Shown here piece by piece: positions 37,164 through 49,059 of a stretch of 64,000 bases of DNA. Below the pieces are notes generated by a model. It searched no databases. It had not been told where the DNA came from and saw nothing but the letters and a program-made list of their open reading frames with translations. Position numbers and translations under genes: made by a program. Within the stretch, counting starts at the first letter, position 1. Every line of letters begins with the position of its first letter. Source of the stretch: Adiantum capillus-veneris (taxonomy: Eukaryota; Streptophyta; Polypodiopsida; Polypodiales; Pteridaceae); NCBI GenBank assembly GCA_014529385.2, contig CM043944.1, positions 86,019,884-86,083,883 of the forward strand, written 5' to 3'.

Positions 37164-37385
37164 TTTTTTGGGTAAAGGTGACGTGCCTTTGCTCAAACCT
37201 GGACATTTGATGTCCGGCCACCCATTGACCACACTTACCCTTACTCATTAAACACATACATGAATAAGGAGCACTCTCACTTCTTCTCCTGAGAGGATTG
37301 CTCTACCCACACACAAATTTTTCTCTTCCCCTTCCTTGCACACATGCATCTATGCATCACACATCATCAAGTAGATAAACCTATT
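37164..37385 (+). repeat. Copia-C 3' LTR, truncated
   Basis: Matches 22049-22280 in blocks: GGTGACGTGCCTTTG, CACTCTCACTTCTTCTC and the GCATC-rich end. A purine tract (37156-37163) precedes it. It stops where LINE-2 endonuclease-like sequence starts, so most of the LTR is missing. Confidence 0.6.
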
Positions 37386-37419
37386 ACCATTAAAAATATA
37401 TGGCCCTTGCACTATCAAG

Positions 37420-38840
37420 GAAAGATCCAAATTGTGGGTGGTCCTCAAAGATTCTATGATTGAAGTGAATGGCTCATTTTAAGATACTTTCATATGGTAG
37501 AGAAGGGAAAGTACATGACAGGCTTGTCAAGTATACTGGCAGGGTTGAAAAACCCAAAATGGCTGAGCCTATGTGAGAAATGGTCTCTAATGGACATGTG
37601 GGAGGTTGGAATGTGGAATAGCACACCTAGCTTACGTACACCAGTCTACAATATTCCCACATTGTATCTCCACTTGACAGATATTACCATTCTCATCAAG
37701 CTAACTAAATTTTGTTTCTTCTTGAGATGAAGGTGGAGACCTCTCAATGCTTTTTGAATCACATGCCGTTGTATATGAAGCTCAAAAAAGACAAGGGAGA
37801 AGGTCTATTCCCAGGAAGTGGACAAAGAGAGGAAGTGGATGAAGACACATTAACTCTTCTGAGGAGTGTAAAGAAGACAATATCTCAAATGGAAGTCAAC
37901 CTGATGGAGAAGTATTTTATTGAAGATGAATGATCTCTCGTGCTACAAGCTTTAGGCAAGGAAAACTACTGGGACGGGATGACTCCAGAGTTATTCAGAG
38001 AATTTTAGGAGGATCTTAAGGCCTTGATCACATGCATGGCTAACAAAGCCTTACTCGAAGGTCATATGGATGCAAGCATTAAAAATGGTCTCATTAAACC
38101 TATTCCTAAGTAGATATGTTTCTCCCAAATGAAGCACTAGAGACCCATCACTATGATGTCACTACCTTATAAGATTAGTGCCAAATATATCACCCTTAGA
38201 CTCTCTCTCCTCTTGGACAAAGCCATTAGCCCCCATTGACAAGGATTTATTAAAGAAAAGACAATCTATGACAATATTCTAGCAACAATGGTTCGAATCA
38301 AATATGCAGCCTTCACCAAGCAAGAGTTTATCCTACTCTACTTGACTTAGACAAAGACTATGACTGGATCACATGGTTATTCATAGAATATTTCATGAAT
38401 TTGTTGGGCTTTGGTCCACATATATGCCGGTTGGTACTTACCCTTTGTGCAAGAAGGCATTTTGAGCTGCTTTCTAATAAAAGAATTGTGGGGTCTTTCA
38501 GAATCTAAAGTTCAATCAAGCAGGGAGGCCCTCTAGCCCCTTTACTATTTTCCATAGGCTCTCATCCTCTAGTTATAATCCTTGAAGCAAGTGCTACAAA
38601 AGGGGAAATTCAAGGGTTGTCCCTTCCTAATAATGACCACTGACCTTGGTGAATCTCTTCGTCGATGACTTCCTTTTATTTTTGAAAGATTTCCCTCTAG
38701 TGCTCAAGAAGGTCTTGGAAATTGTGCAAACTTTTGCTAGTGCCTCAGAGTCAAAAAGCAATATTGAGAAGTAAGGAATGTTCTCACTCTCAAAAAATGA
38801 CTCATTTGACCCTTCTATATGTATGAGAGAGATTGTGAAA

Positions 38841-38845
<5 letters not shown>
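37420..38845 (+). pseudogene. LINE-2 endonuclease end and reverse transcriptase
   Basis: On the plus strand HMVEKGKYMTGLSSI (37487 on) resembles the GDFNMVE strand of LINE endonucleases. A LTKFCFFLR block (near 37700) fits the LDRFY.S strand. RT blocks follow: PYKISAKYITLRLSLLLDKAIS (38165-38230), GFIKEKTIYDNIL, an FILLYLT-TK-YD segment (usually LLDLDKAYD), SSIKQGGPLAPLLF (near 38510), and an intact FVDDFLLFLKD (38659 on). Stops and frameshifts occur, and the frame ends in a GA run at 38846. With the ORF1-like part at 20431-22048 it may be one LINE cut by Copia-C. Confidence 0.75.

Positions 38846-38931
<86 letters not shown>
38846..38931. repeat. (GA)43 microsatellite
   Basis: 86 bases of uninterrupted GA at the point where the LINE-2 coding sequence ends. 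Confidence 0.98.
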
Positions 38932-38933
<2 letters not shown>

Positions 38934-39160
38934 CACCTTACAAGCTTCTTCTTCTTCTTCCCTTCCCTTGATTGATGTGTGTTCCTTTTCCCTTGCTTGA
39001 TATGTGATCTTTTAGAATACACCAAAAAAAGAACTTCCTCTTCTTGTTGGCCAAAGCTTGCTTGACAAAAACTTACGCACAAAAACTTTCCCTTGCTCAT
39101 TTGCAAACCCTATCCGTAGCAAATTCTACATTCGCAAACTTCCCTTGCTTGTTTGCAACA
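38932..39160. other. Spacer with recurring TTCCCTTGCTT motif
   Basis: The motif TTCCCTTGCTT or a close variant recurs about five times in 200 bases without regular spacing. No gene is visible. Confidence 0.45.
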
Positions 39161-40242
39161 AAAATAGATTCAAAAAAATGCTCAAAGAACTCTCTATTTT
39201 CTCATTTTTGATACCTTAATGTTGCTTTCGAAACATAGCCAAAAAGGTGGATTTCCTTTAATATTTTTAGCCTCTTGATTCCTGGCTCTCACAAGGCTCC
39301 GGTGGGGGGGCTACCACTTAAATACTTTGTGTGCATCCCCTCAAACATAAAGGGGAGGCGAAGGTCCTTGTCCTTGTGTGAATGTAGTGCCAACATACTA
39401 TAATGGCTAGCAATAGCCACCAATGGCCACCCACAATAGCAAGGCAGTGACACCACCTGGCTAATAACATGCGCAAATGTTGCCCGAGATGGATCACAAT
39501 GGCCATCTAGAGAGAAGATCTCTCTCTCTCTCTCTAGGTGTGTGTCTTTGAGATATTGTGTGATATGTCCTCCCTCTATATATTTAGCCCGCAAACTCTC
39601 ATGCAAATTCCATATGTGGGATTATGTCCATCCACATGGCATCTTCTGGGTGATTCTTTTTGGAAGCACCAAAAACCCACACCAAATGCAGCCAAAATTT
39701 GACTCATTTTCCCATACATTGCTTTCTCATAGCCCAAAAAAACCCTTAAAACACCCGAATTGATACCAAACTTTCCATACATCACCAAGGAACCAACACT
39801 TACCCGCAAATTAGAGAAAACATGCATCATTGAATTGATTCTTCCCCATCCAATGAAACCCCTAAAACCACACAAAATGTTCAACTATGACTAGCCACGC
39901 CATAAAGCACATCTCAAATCTCATATTAGAGTCTATCAACTAAAACCTTTGGTAAGTTGAAATTGAACATCTAGGCACACATTCCAAAGTGGATCCAAAA
40001 ACTGCAGACTCGATCCTTGAATAACCTTTAAGTGCTTGTAACTTAACTTCCTTGTCTGCTCAACAAGCCGAAAAGACAAGCTTGGAGAGCACTTTGAACA
40101 CTACATAATCAACCCATTAACCAACACTTTGATAACTTTTAGGAAAACTAGTTCACAAACATCAAAAACTCACTTAAGGATCCAAAAATCCACATTTGGC
40201 ATAATATACATGTCTATTCTTGCTTGCATCCATGCCCCATCA
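39160..40242 (-). repeat. LTR-like repeat R2, copy A (inverted)
   Basis: Read on the minus strand from TGATGGGGCATG at 40242, this matches copy B (48005-49050) almost end to end. Shared blocks are a TAGACATGTAT segment, an ATGTGCTTTA block, GATGG.GA.GAATCAAT, and a CACAAAGTATTTAAGTGG block near the end. A TATA-like AAATATATAGAGG lies near 39575-39588. A short TC run at 39520-39536 follows the predicted start site. The TG start and internal TATA suggest an LTR, but I cannot pair it with an internal region. Confidence 0.65.
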
Positions 40243-40448
40243 CTGCACAAATAATACATACACTTTAGCAAGAATAAATTGCATCCCTTTTAACTTTTTT
40301 TCCATTGTAGAAGTGGAGCAATTGGACAACACAAAGGCAATGAGCACCAACTATGGGAAAAGATGTACCAGTTATGTAGTTAATAATTATTAGTAGTGCT
40401 AATAGTATCGATGTACATTATGAAATGCCGATACTACCAATGGTCAAA
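40243..40448. other. Unassigned spacer
   Basis: AT-rich sequence between R2 copy A and R1 copy 2. Nothing recognised. Confidence 0.4.
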
Positions 40449-41054
40449 GTAAACAAAGGTCATGTCTTGCTATTGCCTTTTTTTGGATCCATCCCTATTT
40501 ATATGTTTGTGTTGTTGCATGCATTTTTTCTTCTATATGTGTTGCACTTCCGTTATGTTGTGTTCATTTGCATCCATTTGATCACCATGTACATGATTTT
40601 TTCCATAAAAATGACACTCTTAATCTGGTGCAAGCTTATTTTGCAGTGCAAGTGACTATTGAAGCAATCAAGAGAAGATATGACAAGGGCCATGTTTTCA
40701 AAAAATAAGACTTTACTGTATTTTTTACTGATTGAAAGTGTAAAATCTTGGCTGGATTCTAAGCTTGTCTTGGAGGAAAACAAGAAAATTTCACATGTTT
40801 TCATGTTTAAAAAAGTGGGCAAATCCTTCAATCTATGAGTTCAAAACTCGATAAAATTATGGGCTAGGATTGTTCTGGGGAAAGAGCATTGGTCAAGTTC
40901 CAATAAGTCTAAGGTTGTTTTTTAAAATATTTATTCAAAAAAATGAGATTTAAAGGGAGCCTTTTGGAAGATTCCTACTCGTAAGGGAGAAGAGGAGGAG
41001 GAGATCCATTTGGCACCTTGCCAATGGTAGAGAGAACTGCAATTGTGAGCATTA

Positions 41055-41070
<16 letters not shown>
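40449..41070 (+). repeat. Dispersed repeat R1, copy 2
   Basis: Same-orientation partner of 640-1262. The right end is expanded into a GT microsatellite (41057-41104), where copy 1 has only GTGTGCATGTGTGTC. Minus-strand gypsy sequence follows, as it does at copy 1. Confidence 0.7.

Positions 41071-41104
<34 letters not shown>
41057..41104. repeat. (GT)n microsatellite, about 48 bp
   Basis: Uninterrupted GT at the right end of R1 copy 2. Confidence 0.95.
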
Positions 41105-41107
<3 letters not shown>

Positions 41108-41465
41108 AGATTGATTATACGAACCATTGAACCATACAATGGGACTAGAGACCAAGTAATGTGTTCTTAAAAACTAAAATATATGCATTTTTAATAAACA
41201 CAAAGTAACCTATAGACTTGACAAAGATAAGTTTATAATTTACATTTATTCCTGACAGTATGAGACAATCTGTATTACTTGTGAATATATACAATTATTG
41301 AAGAGGTGTATACAAGGGAAATCTATCAATGATAAAAAACAAATGAATGATGGATGATCTCATGCTATTGTTGTAGTTGTTGCCATAATCCCTAAGATTG
41401 GGAGATTGAGAGGTCAGGGAGGAAGGTTGAGAGGGGAGTAAGTGAATGATGACTGTCAGCAAACA
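41105..41465 (-). repeat. Gypsy-D 3' LTR start (partial)
   Basis: On the minus strand TGTTTGCTGACAGTC follows a polypurine tract, as an LTR should. About 360 bases remain before the GT microsatellite. I could not match it to 47394-47985. Confidence 0.5.
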
Positions 41466-41479
41466 CTCCCCCCTTCCTT
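41466..41479 (-). promoter_or_regulatory. Gypsy-D polypurine tract
   Basis: AAGGAAGGGGGGAG on the minus strand directly before TGTTTG. All purine, with the terminal G run typical of such primers. Confidence 0.82.
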
Positions 41480-42828
41480 GGGTAGATCATAGCGTTTGAA
41501 ATGTGCTCGTCACCCTTTGAAACCAATTGTTCTAGTTGGTAATAGGTGAGGATTTTTGCCAGTAGTTTTTTATTACCTTAGGTGCCTCGTAGAGTTGCAA
41601 GCGTGGTAAGGTACTCTCCCAGGATCGAACATGAAGTGGTTCATCAGGTGATTCTTGAAGGTTGGGAGGTGTGGATTCCTTTGTAGTTTTATGGAGGTCC
41701 ACTATTGTAGGTGGAGGTTGTGAAGAAGATTTTACCTCTATGGATGCATTACATGAGGAGCTAGAAGCTTCATGGGACTCACCCCTTCCTGAGCTAGGTG
41801 GAACAAATTGTTCTTTCTTCGGTACCCAAACTAGCTCTAGAGCGGGTGTATAGCATTCTATGATTTTTTTCTTTCAACGATCGTCAATTCGTTTTGGAGC
41901 TACAGGATTGGGCGCACATGGATCAGGTGACAGGTAAGAACACAATCTACCTTTTGGCACGCAGATTTGGACATTTCCTTGATAGTAGCCTTGGGCTCCC
42001 AATAGTCGTTTAGGAATCCAATGCCATGTTTTCTTACTTTTCTTGGAGCAAGTGGGACGTTTCTTACGAGGCTTCTGTTTTTTAGCATTAGCCATGGTCG
42101 CTAAAGAAGCTTTAGCGACCCACTTGTATGTTTTCTTCGTTATATTAGGGTGAGTCTTATCAGAAGCTATATGCATTGCTTGTAGCATATTTAAGGGTAC
42201 GGACATTTCATCCCCCTCAGGTGTTACCCAGGTCGTCCCCCTGTTGCCCCAAGTGTCTATGGTTGCTGCTAGCTGGACCCAATCCACACTGTCCGACTGC
42301 TGCTCGACCAATAACAAGATGTGCTCGACCAGTGCTCGACCAGTGACAGAATCTTGGAACTGCAAGTAGACATGGTTTTTAGACCAGTCATGCACCATTT
42401 TTGCTTCCCTCATGAAAGGACGTCCTAAGATCCATCTCCGATTCCATAGTGTGTTTGGATAAATCCATAACAATGAAGGTAATCCTTATTTTATGTCCAA
42501 AGACCTTGATCTTGAGATCTTCTAGCATCCCAATAGGCTTAACAATAGACCCATTGGCCATCTTCACTACTATGGTTGTGGTTGCAAGATGAGGTCTTCC
42601 CATAGTTTCCCAGCAATTTTTAGTCACAATGCTAACCCCAACGCCATCATCAAGGATTCCCTTCACAGTTAATCCCTTAGTAGTGATTGGTATGGTCGCA
42701 TTGGATTCATCACCCTCAAAGTATTGTTCCAACTTGTTAACGGGTATTTCTATAACAAGGTTCTCATCTAGGTTGGGTTGTGGATCTAAGTGTTCCTTCT
42801 CTATTGGCATCTCCCCAGCTCCATCCAT
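41480..42828 (-). pseudogene. Gypsy-D aspartic protease and tail
   Basis: The frame at 42828-42388 has VKGILDDGVGVSIVT (near 42650), aligned with the VxxxLDGGAGVNI signature of gypsy proteases; the second position is Asp. After a one-base slip near 42440 a second frame (42473-41874) shows LGRPFMREAKMVHDW, the conserved end of the fold. It continues through a Lys/Arg-rich segment with KKQKPRKKRPTC to a TGA at 41874. Past that stop the same direction gives a Pro/Ser/Glu-rich tail up to the polypurine tract. RT would be expected here in a full gypsy element and is not seen. Confidence 0.75.
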
Positions 42829-42837
42829 CTGTGCAAA

Positions 42838-44724
42838 TTATGGTAGCCCAAACTTTAGTTCTCCATTGAGGAAGGCTCGAAGAGCTGAGATTAGCTCAGG
42901 GTCTTTATATAGTTTGGACATGATGGTGGTTCTAACTTCTGAAGACATGAAATCCATCAATTTGGCAATGTTTAACGGCAACTTTTGGCCTTGAGTCCCT
43001 TGACATGGGGAAGATGGGATATCCATTTCTTCGATAGGATCAAGTAGTCCCTCTCTAAACATTCTTTCCATCAAGAAGTGAGTATGCCCACTTTCCCATG
43101 ACTTTAAGTCACTTTCTTCTTGGATGACACTAGGTATGGCTAAGAGTCTATGGACTTGGTGAGGTTGTTGTTGCGTAGGGAACACGGTGTCTGTAATTTG
43201 GATCTGCCTAGGTGCTTGTTCTAGATCCCTTTGGGTATCTTCTACCAAACTCCTTAATTGCTTGACTCGCTCAATCTCCTCTGTAGGGTTTGGATAATTT
43301 CCTATCTTCTTCTTGGATCCTAGCCATTCTGACTCATGAAAATCTTCCTTGTTTGTTTCTATCTTAGTGGTCGTTATGGTCTCCATGGTTTCACCTGAAT
43401 CAGAATCCTCTTCAGCATCCTTCATATATACGAGGTCGTCACCAGTCCCTATGTTGGTCTTTGAACTAGGGTCTGACTTCGCTGCTTTTTGCGATCTCTT
43501 CCTTTGTGTTTTCTTCCTTTTTTGAGATTGGGCAATTGATGCCGTGATCCTTTCCTCAAGGATATAATTTTTTTTTTGGAGCATCGATCGTGTGAGTACG
43601 TTTACTGGTACCACAGGTGTACTTTGTGATGGCTCCTCAGTAACTTCAATCAAGTTTAATGGCGTGATCTTCGGTGCATTTGGATTATTTGGTCATAGGG
43701 CAATCAAATGATCTATGCGACATCGATTACACATGAGTATCGGCATTGTAGACAAACTCGCTTGATTGGTTTGCATCAGTGTGGCATTCTTTTGTAGCCT
43801 AATAGGACACTTGGCTACACGATGTGGGCCTCCACACTCATAGCATTGAAGAGGTGGTCTCTTAGCAGTGTAATTGATATTTTTGCATCTTGCCGCAAGA
43901 GCAGTTATTTGATATACAGGTTTGACTTGTCCCCAATTGTCCTCCATGTAGTATTGTGGACTTTCTTCAAGCACATCCATGCCATAGGCAATATTAGGAT
44001 CTATATCTTCCGCAGAGCCTTCCAAACAAGCAATACATGACTCACAATCCACTTGATTCACTGAAGTGATTTTCGAATGTGGTGGTTGCGGTCCTAGCAC
44101 TGGAGGTGGTAAAGGTGTTGTTTGAACAACATTTTGGTCCCTAGGGACCATGTGTTGTGTTGTTTGTTCAAGAGGTGTGGCCGGCATCAATGCAGGCATT
44201 CGAGGTGTGTCTGTCCATGCTAAGGTTGGTCTATTGGCCATCACACGCTTAAATACTATGCAATCCTTAGCTTGATGACCATACCTTCCACATGCATTGC
44301 AATTCCCATTGAATTTTACTCTAAAAGTAGGGTATTCACTGGTACTATGCGGTCCATAGCATATTGAGCACCATTGTTGCTCCCTTCTTGGATACATATG
44401 ATTGTTTTGTGGAGCACGATTGTCTCTAAGAATCTCTTGAATAGCCTTGGTGAGATCTGTTAAAGTCATATCAGATATCTTTGGCTCCTTAGCAATAGGC
44501 TTTAGGGTCATTGGCTAATGCCCTGATGCTTGCGAGCTAATAGATTTAGGCTCAAAAGACACTCTTTCTCCTTGAATCATTAAATTATCCTCCAATTGGA
44601 TCGCATTGGTGGTGACTGCTTCCCAAGTGGTGATACCTCTAATGACTAGGCCATTGTAGATATCCTCATGTCGTAACCCCCTGAATGAATCTATCAAGCA
44701 ATTGGTTATTGTTGAAGCGCTCAT
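42838..44724 (-). pseudogene. Gypsy-D gag C-terminal half with zinc knuckles
   Basis: A frame at 44511-43693 carries several Cys/His motifs: CSICYGPHSTSEYP (partial), CNACGRYGHQAKDC (CX2CX4HX4C, intact), CYECGGPHRVAKC, and a CNRCRIDHLI half-finger at the end. The segment 44724-44515 is the end of the capsid-like core, and the TAG between them (near 44515) probably replaced CAG. After a slip near 43690 a long charged frame (43653-42838) runs to the protease and includes VNVLTRSM near its start, a motif shared with Gypsy-E. Gag here would bind RNA through the knuckles. Confidence 0.78.
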
Positions 44725-46677
44725 TTGGATTACAACGAGAATTCAAATGCTCTTATAAAGTCTCTCACCGACTCTCCTTCGTCTCGTTGGGCTTTCTGGA
44801 GCTGAGAGGCTACACCCCAAAGCACTCCCTCTCGTATGTATTCTTTCAAGAATAGTCTCCAAAGAGTAGGGTAAATCGTTTTTTCTTCCACCCTTAGCAT
44901 TCTCTACCAATCCCCTGCCTTTCCACTTAAGGTTAGGCTTAAAGCATTACTCTTATGCATGTCATTGTGTTCTCCTAGAGAATTGCATATTTGTTCAAAC
45001 ACTTCGATATGCTTTCTCACATCCTCATCTCCACTAAATTTTTGTGTGAGCTTGGCTATTTGTACTGCCTTACTTCTAGGCTCTCTATCAAGCGTGTTAC
45101 GCATATTCTCAGCAATAGATCGACCAATAGCTTGAGCAAATGTTGCCAAGTCACCTAAGTGAGCAGGCACCGTGGGTTGAAGGCGCTCTAGAGACTACAT
45201 GTGGAGTAGGTATTGGCATTGGGCTTGGTGCATAGGAAGCCCTTGGGTTCCACGTTGGGTACGATGTTGTGCCATGTAGTGGTCCATAGTTCATATGGGT
45301 GGCCCTAGGCATAGCAGACGTCGGATGTGACATGCTAATGCTAGCCGGTATAGTCCCATGGAAATAAGAGCTTGGGTGTTGTGGTTGTGGAGCATAGGTA
45401 GTTGAAACAATGGGAGGAGTAGGGACTACATGAGTACGAGGACCCATGGGTGTATATGATTGGTACACACTTGTAGGTACTGTTGCGGGCATTGAGCTAC
45501 CATGTAGCGATGCTTTACTAACAAATGATGTCCATGGCGTGTTCCTTGGCATGCCCATCATTGGGGTAGGGATGGTAGTTGTGGTGTCATCAAGGGAAAG
45601 ATGAGCTAGACTTGGAAAGGTAAAGCTATCACTTGTGGGCTCAGATTGCACTGAGACCCCTGGAGAAACAACATATGGAGGATCCATCGGACTTACCAAG
45701 GGAGTCACCATTTGTGATAAGGTCAGTTGTTTAGCCTTTCCTGTATCGAAGAATCTCATGAGACCCATTGAAGGCATGTTGATCCCCTTGTTCTGTCTCT
45801 CTAACTCAATCACCCTATGGATGACCTCACAAACTCTTTGTTGTTGATCCTCCACACTAGTAGCACCCATTGTGGATTGTAGGACATCTAACCAACCCAC
45901 GTGATAGGTGTGACCTGTGTATAGGTCGGTCAGAGTTTTCGTTTGTAGTTCGTACTCCCAATTCTCATTTAAGAACACTCCATCTAGGATTGAGGTGCTA
46001 GGGGTGTCCTTTGAGCTAGATGCAATGTTGCTTTCTAGGGGTTGGCCCTTAGCAGTTGCTAAGTCAGCACTCGATTGCTCTCTTAGCAAGGATATTGACA
46101 TAGGGGCTTTTGCTTTTAACTCTCTTCGTTGCTCCACCTTGTGTAAGCTCTCGAATTCCTTTTCCCTCCCTGCAAGGATATACCACTCAACCTCTTGCAC
46201 TTTGGCAAGGCTTCTACCATTGGGTAATATGACCTCGAAGGGAAATAACTCTGAAGATTTAGGAGGTGCAGTGAATGAAGTATTCACGTGCACATTCTCT
46301 AAGGGTATAGGGTCTATGTTGGTCACGAATGGAGAATTTACTTCCCCACCCCCCTCATTTACATCATTAGCTCCATGTTTGGAGCGAGTGGCTCTATTAA
46401 AGGTTTCCTTCAGGCGGCTAAGCACGCTCGGCCCAGACCGCGGGCCCATGGCATGCATGTCTTGGCTTGAGCTATCGGGGCTAGGCATTGGGAAACCCTC
46501 CGTGATGTCGAAGTCAAAGGAAGAGTCACTAGCCGCTATGTTCGGGTCTTGGTTTGTACTACCTTGGGTCCTCGCCGAGGGCCCGGAACCTAAAGTAGGT
46601 GGATATTGAGAACTCGCGTAAGTCAAAATTCTCTCTAGTTGCTCCGTCTCTAGCACACGACCAGAGCGCAGATGCAT
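44725..46677 (-). pseudogene. Gypsy-D gag N-terminal half
   Basis: The open frame starts at 46677 with MHLRSGRVL, an N-terminus often seen in plant gypsy Gag. It runs 508 codons as a Ser/Thr/Pro/Met-rich disordered region. A slip near 45190 leads into the core at 45170-44904 (KLTQKFSGDEDVRKHIEVFEQI, then LSGKAGDW), the Retrotrans_gag signature; a TAG replaces a Trp or similar at 44904. Another slip near 44760 precedes NPNERFNNNQLLDRFIQGLRH-type sequence. The long disordered N-terminus is unusual compared with the short leader in most gypsy Gags. Confidence 0.75.
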
Positions 46678-47369
46678 GTGCCTTTGGCACCCTACAAGCG
46701 TTGGCGAATAATCTCGAAGGTTAACCGCTTACATTTTTAAGCGTCCGTTTTCACTCGTGTTTTTTACGTCGATTTTTTTGATTAAAGTGTGTGATAGCTC
46801 AAAATGAGCGTATCACTCAGAGGGTCGGGGTGTGCTTTACAGCACAACGTTCGGTCACTTGAAGCTCCGTTGGTCCTCAAAAAAGTTGATTTTTAGCTAC
46901 GTGTGAAGCTAAAATTTCTAATTTTAAAGGGTGATAGATGCCTAAGCCTGAGCGTGAGCTTGGGCTTGGATCTGGGAGATATTCCCGATCCCGGTCCTAC
47001 CTTTAATTTTTTTATTTTTTTTAAAAAAGAGGATAAGGTCGTTGCGGCCTGCACGAGAGCACACACACACTCTAGCTACCTACTTCCAACTAATACACCT
47101 ACTGTTACACACTAACACACTGTATTATCTCTCACAAATCTACTTCCTACTTAGTGTACATTACATTACACAAAACTAACAACCTTAATACTAACACCTT
47201 ACACATAGAAAAAACACAGTACCTTTGAAAACTCCATTAACAAAAAAAAAACATAGTAGTAACACAAAATCCTTCTTCTCAACACACACACCCTCCTTCC
47301 TTACCTTTCTTACAATTGAAATCGCACCACAAAAGAAGCACAAAGTGCCATTCAAGCTTAGTGTATGGC
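46678..47369 (-). other. Gypsy-D untranslated leader
   Basis: About 690 bases between the primer site and the gag ATG. AT-rich with CACA runs and no convincing frame. A leader this long is common in gypsy elements. Confidence 0.5.
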
Positions 47370-47389
47370 ATTCCCTGACAGCGGCGCCA
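47370..47389 (-). promoter_or_regulatory. Gypsy-D primer binding site (Asp-tRNA-like)
   Basis: On the minus strand TGGCGCCGCTGTCAGGGA starts at 47389. Plant gypsy elements often carry TGGCGCCGTTGCCGGGGA, complementary to tRNA-Asp; 15 of 18 bases agree. A four-base spacer separates it from the LTR. Confidence 0.8.
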
Positions 47390-47393
47390 AAAA

Positions 47394-47985
47394 TGTGCGC
47401 GTATGTCGCACGTGTCAATGCAAGGAACTTGCCCATACACTGTGTGCGAACCACAGATGGCTCCAAGCACCCAACAAGCCTAAACTAGTAAGCTCAAAGA
47501 TGGCGTTGGTGTGTCACTCACCGCTCTACACTTCCTGTCGTGGAGGATTCCTCGCCGCGAAGAAGAGGGAGACGCCACTATGCCGCGTTCAACCGCCTCG
47601 CCGCCGTCGTGCCACCGTAATGCTCGTAATGCTCGATCGCACTCTCTCTCTCTCTCTCTCTCTCACGCATACACATACACACAAGGAGATGAAGAAGAAG
47701 AAGATGGAGATGGAGCAAGAGCACTCTTCAATTGCACAAATGAGAGAATAAGGTTTTTTAGGTTTAGATTGACTTTTATATGGGTTCGCCCGTTCACATT
47801 TGGGTGCCCACACTTAGCCAATCTTACCCAAACATTATACGTTCTAGTTTTAGAGTGCGCCTCTCATCGGCGATCACTCTTAACCATTCCTATTGGACCG
47901 ACAAGCCTAGTACCTGACTCTACCAAGTAAATAGTACAATGTCTGTCGTAGGTGATAGGGTGCCCATGAGCCATGAGGGTTAACA
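47394..47985 (-). repeat. Gypsy-D 5' LTR (candidate)
   Basis: The inner edge is fixed by the primer site and the TG at 47394. The outer edge is suggested by TTAACA at 47980-47985 (TGTTAACCC on the minus strand). A TATA box ATATAAAAG on the minus strand lies at 47773-47781 and a TC run at 47640-47663. No second copy exists in the window. Confidence 0.6.
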
Positions 47986-48004
47986 GTACATAATATTTTT
48001 CCAA

Positions 48005-49050
48005 TGATGGGGCATGAATTCAGGCAAGAGTAGACATGTATGCATGCAAAATGTGGATTTTTGGGATCATTCGGTAACTTTTTGAAGCCTATGAGTCGGG
48101 TTTCTTAGAAGTTTTCAAGGTGTAGGTTTAGGAGTTGCTTATATAGTGCTCAAAGTTCTCTCCAAGCCTATCCTTATAGCTCGTTGATTGGGGTCTAGAT
48201 CGGGAAGCTACAAGAACTTAAAAGTTTTTGAGGGTTGGATCTATAGTTTTGGCACGGACTTTGGAATGTTGGCAAGGGTGGTTGATTTTAGCTTGCTATG
48301 GTTTTTATTGATAGTCTTTGATGTGAGCTTTAAGATGTGCTTTACAGCATCAAATTGGGCTTCAATTGGTCAAGTCATGCTCAATATAGTCATGGTTGAA
48401 TGGGTTTGTGGGGTTTCATTGGATGAGGACGAATCAATGCATGGTGGACTTTTTTCTATTTTCAAGTTATGTAGGTGCCTTAACGATGTGAGACAAGATG
48501 TGGATCAAGTTGGGTTTTTTAGGGATCAGTTTTGGCTCCAAGGAAGAAATATATGAAAAAATGAGTCAATTTCTTGTTGCATTTGGTGTGGTTTTGGGGG
48601 GTTTCCAAGGAGGATGATGCAAGATTCACAAAAAAGTTTGTAGGCTTTATATAAAGAGGTACGACATATCCCATAGTGCTTGAAGAGGAGAGATAGAAAG
48701 CTTCTCTCTCCATGGCCATGGTGGCCCATCGCAGGCAGTGTTGTCCGTGCTGTGAGCCAGCGGTGTTGCTGCCTTGCTATCGTGGATAATAGTGGCTATC
48801 ACTAGCTATTGCAGTCCGTTGGTGATGTGTTTACATGTGGCCCATGAGACCTTGGCCTCCCCTTGATGTTAGAGGTGATACACACAAAGTATTTAAGTGG
48901 TAACCACTTGCAAGATCTAGGCGTCAAGAGGCTAAAAATAAAGGAAACTTACTTTTTGCCTATTTCTGGAACGTGACAAAAGGGCACTCAAAATGAGTAA
49001 ATAGAGGGTTTTTCGATGGGCAGTTTAATTCAGAAGTTCTTTTTTGCTAC
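48005..49050 (+). repeat. LTR-like repeat R2, copy B
   Basis: Begins TGATGGGGCATG 19 bases after the Gypsy-D LTR. A TATA-like TTTATATAAAGAGG lies near 48647-48660, followed by ACATATC, also present in copies A and C. It resembles copy A (inverted) over about 1 kb and copy C over about 700 bases. No coding content. Confidence 0.7.
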
Positions 49051-49059
49051 AGGCAAGAG

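Larger units (their letters stand above)
41105..47985 (-). mobile_element. Gypsy-D, gag-protease element without RT or integrase
   Basis: On the minus strand: a candidate 5' LTR (47394-47985), a tRNA-Asp-like primer site, a leader of about 700 bases, gag with several zinc knuckles, an aspartic protease, a short tail, a strong polypurine tract and the start of a 3' LTR. No RT, RNase H or integrase motif occurs anywhere between, although the two ends are present. This is the layout of a non-autonomous gypsy derivative. The two terminal LTR sequences do not visibly match each other, which is unexplained. Stops and frameshifts occur throughout. Confidence 0.65.

Noticed and set aside
41662-41853. 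Small plus-strand frame near the Gypsy-D polypurine tract
   Set aside because: Antisense to the Gypsy-D tail; no motif.
45917-46609. Plus-strand 230-residue open frame
   Set aside because: It is the shadow of the Gypsy-D gag N-terminus on the opposite strand, which starts with MHLRSG and fits the element.
47225-47930. Several frames near the Gypsy-D primer site
   Set aside because: They overlap the LTR and leader and contain TC-run translations; no protein motif.
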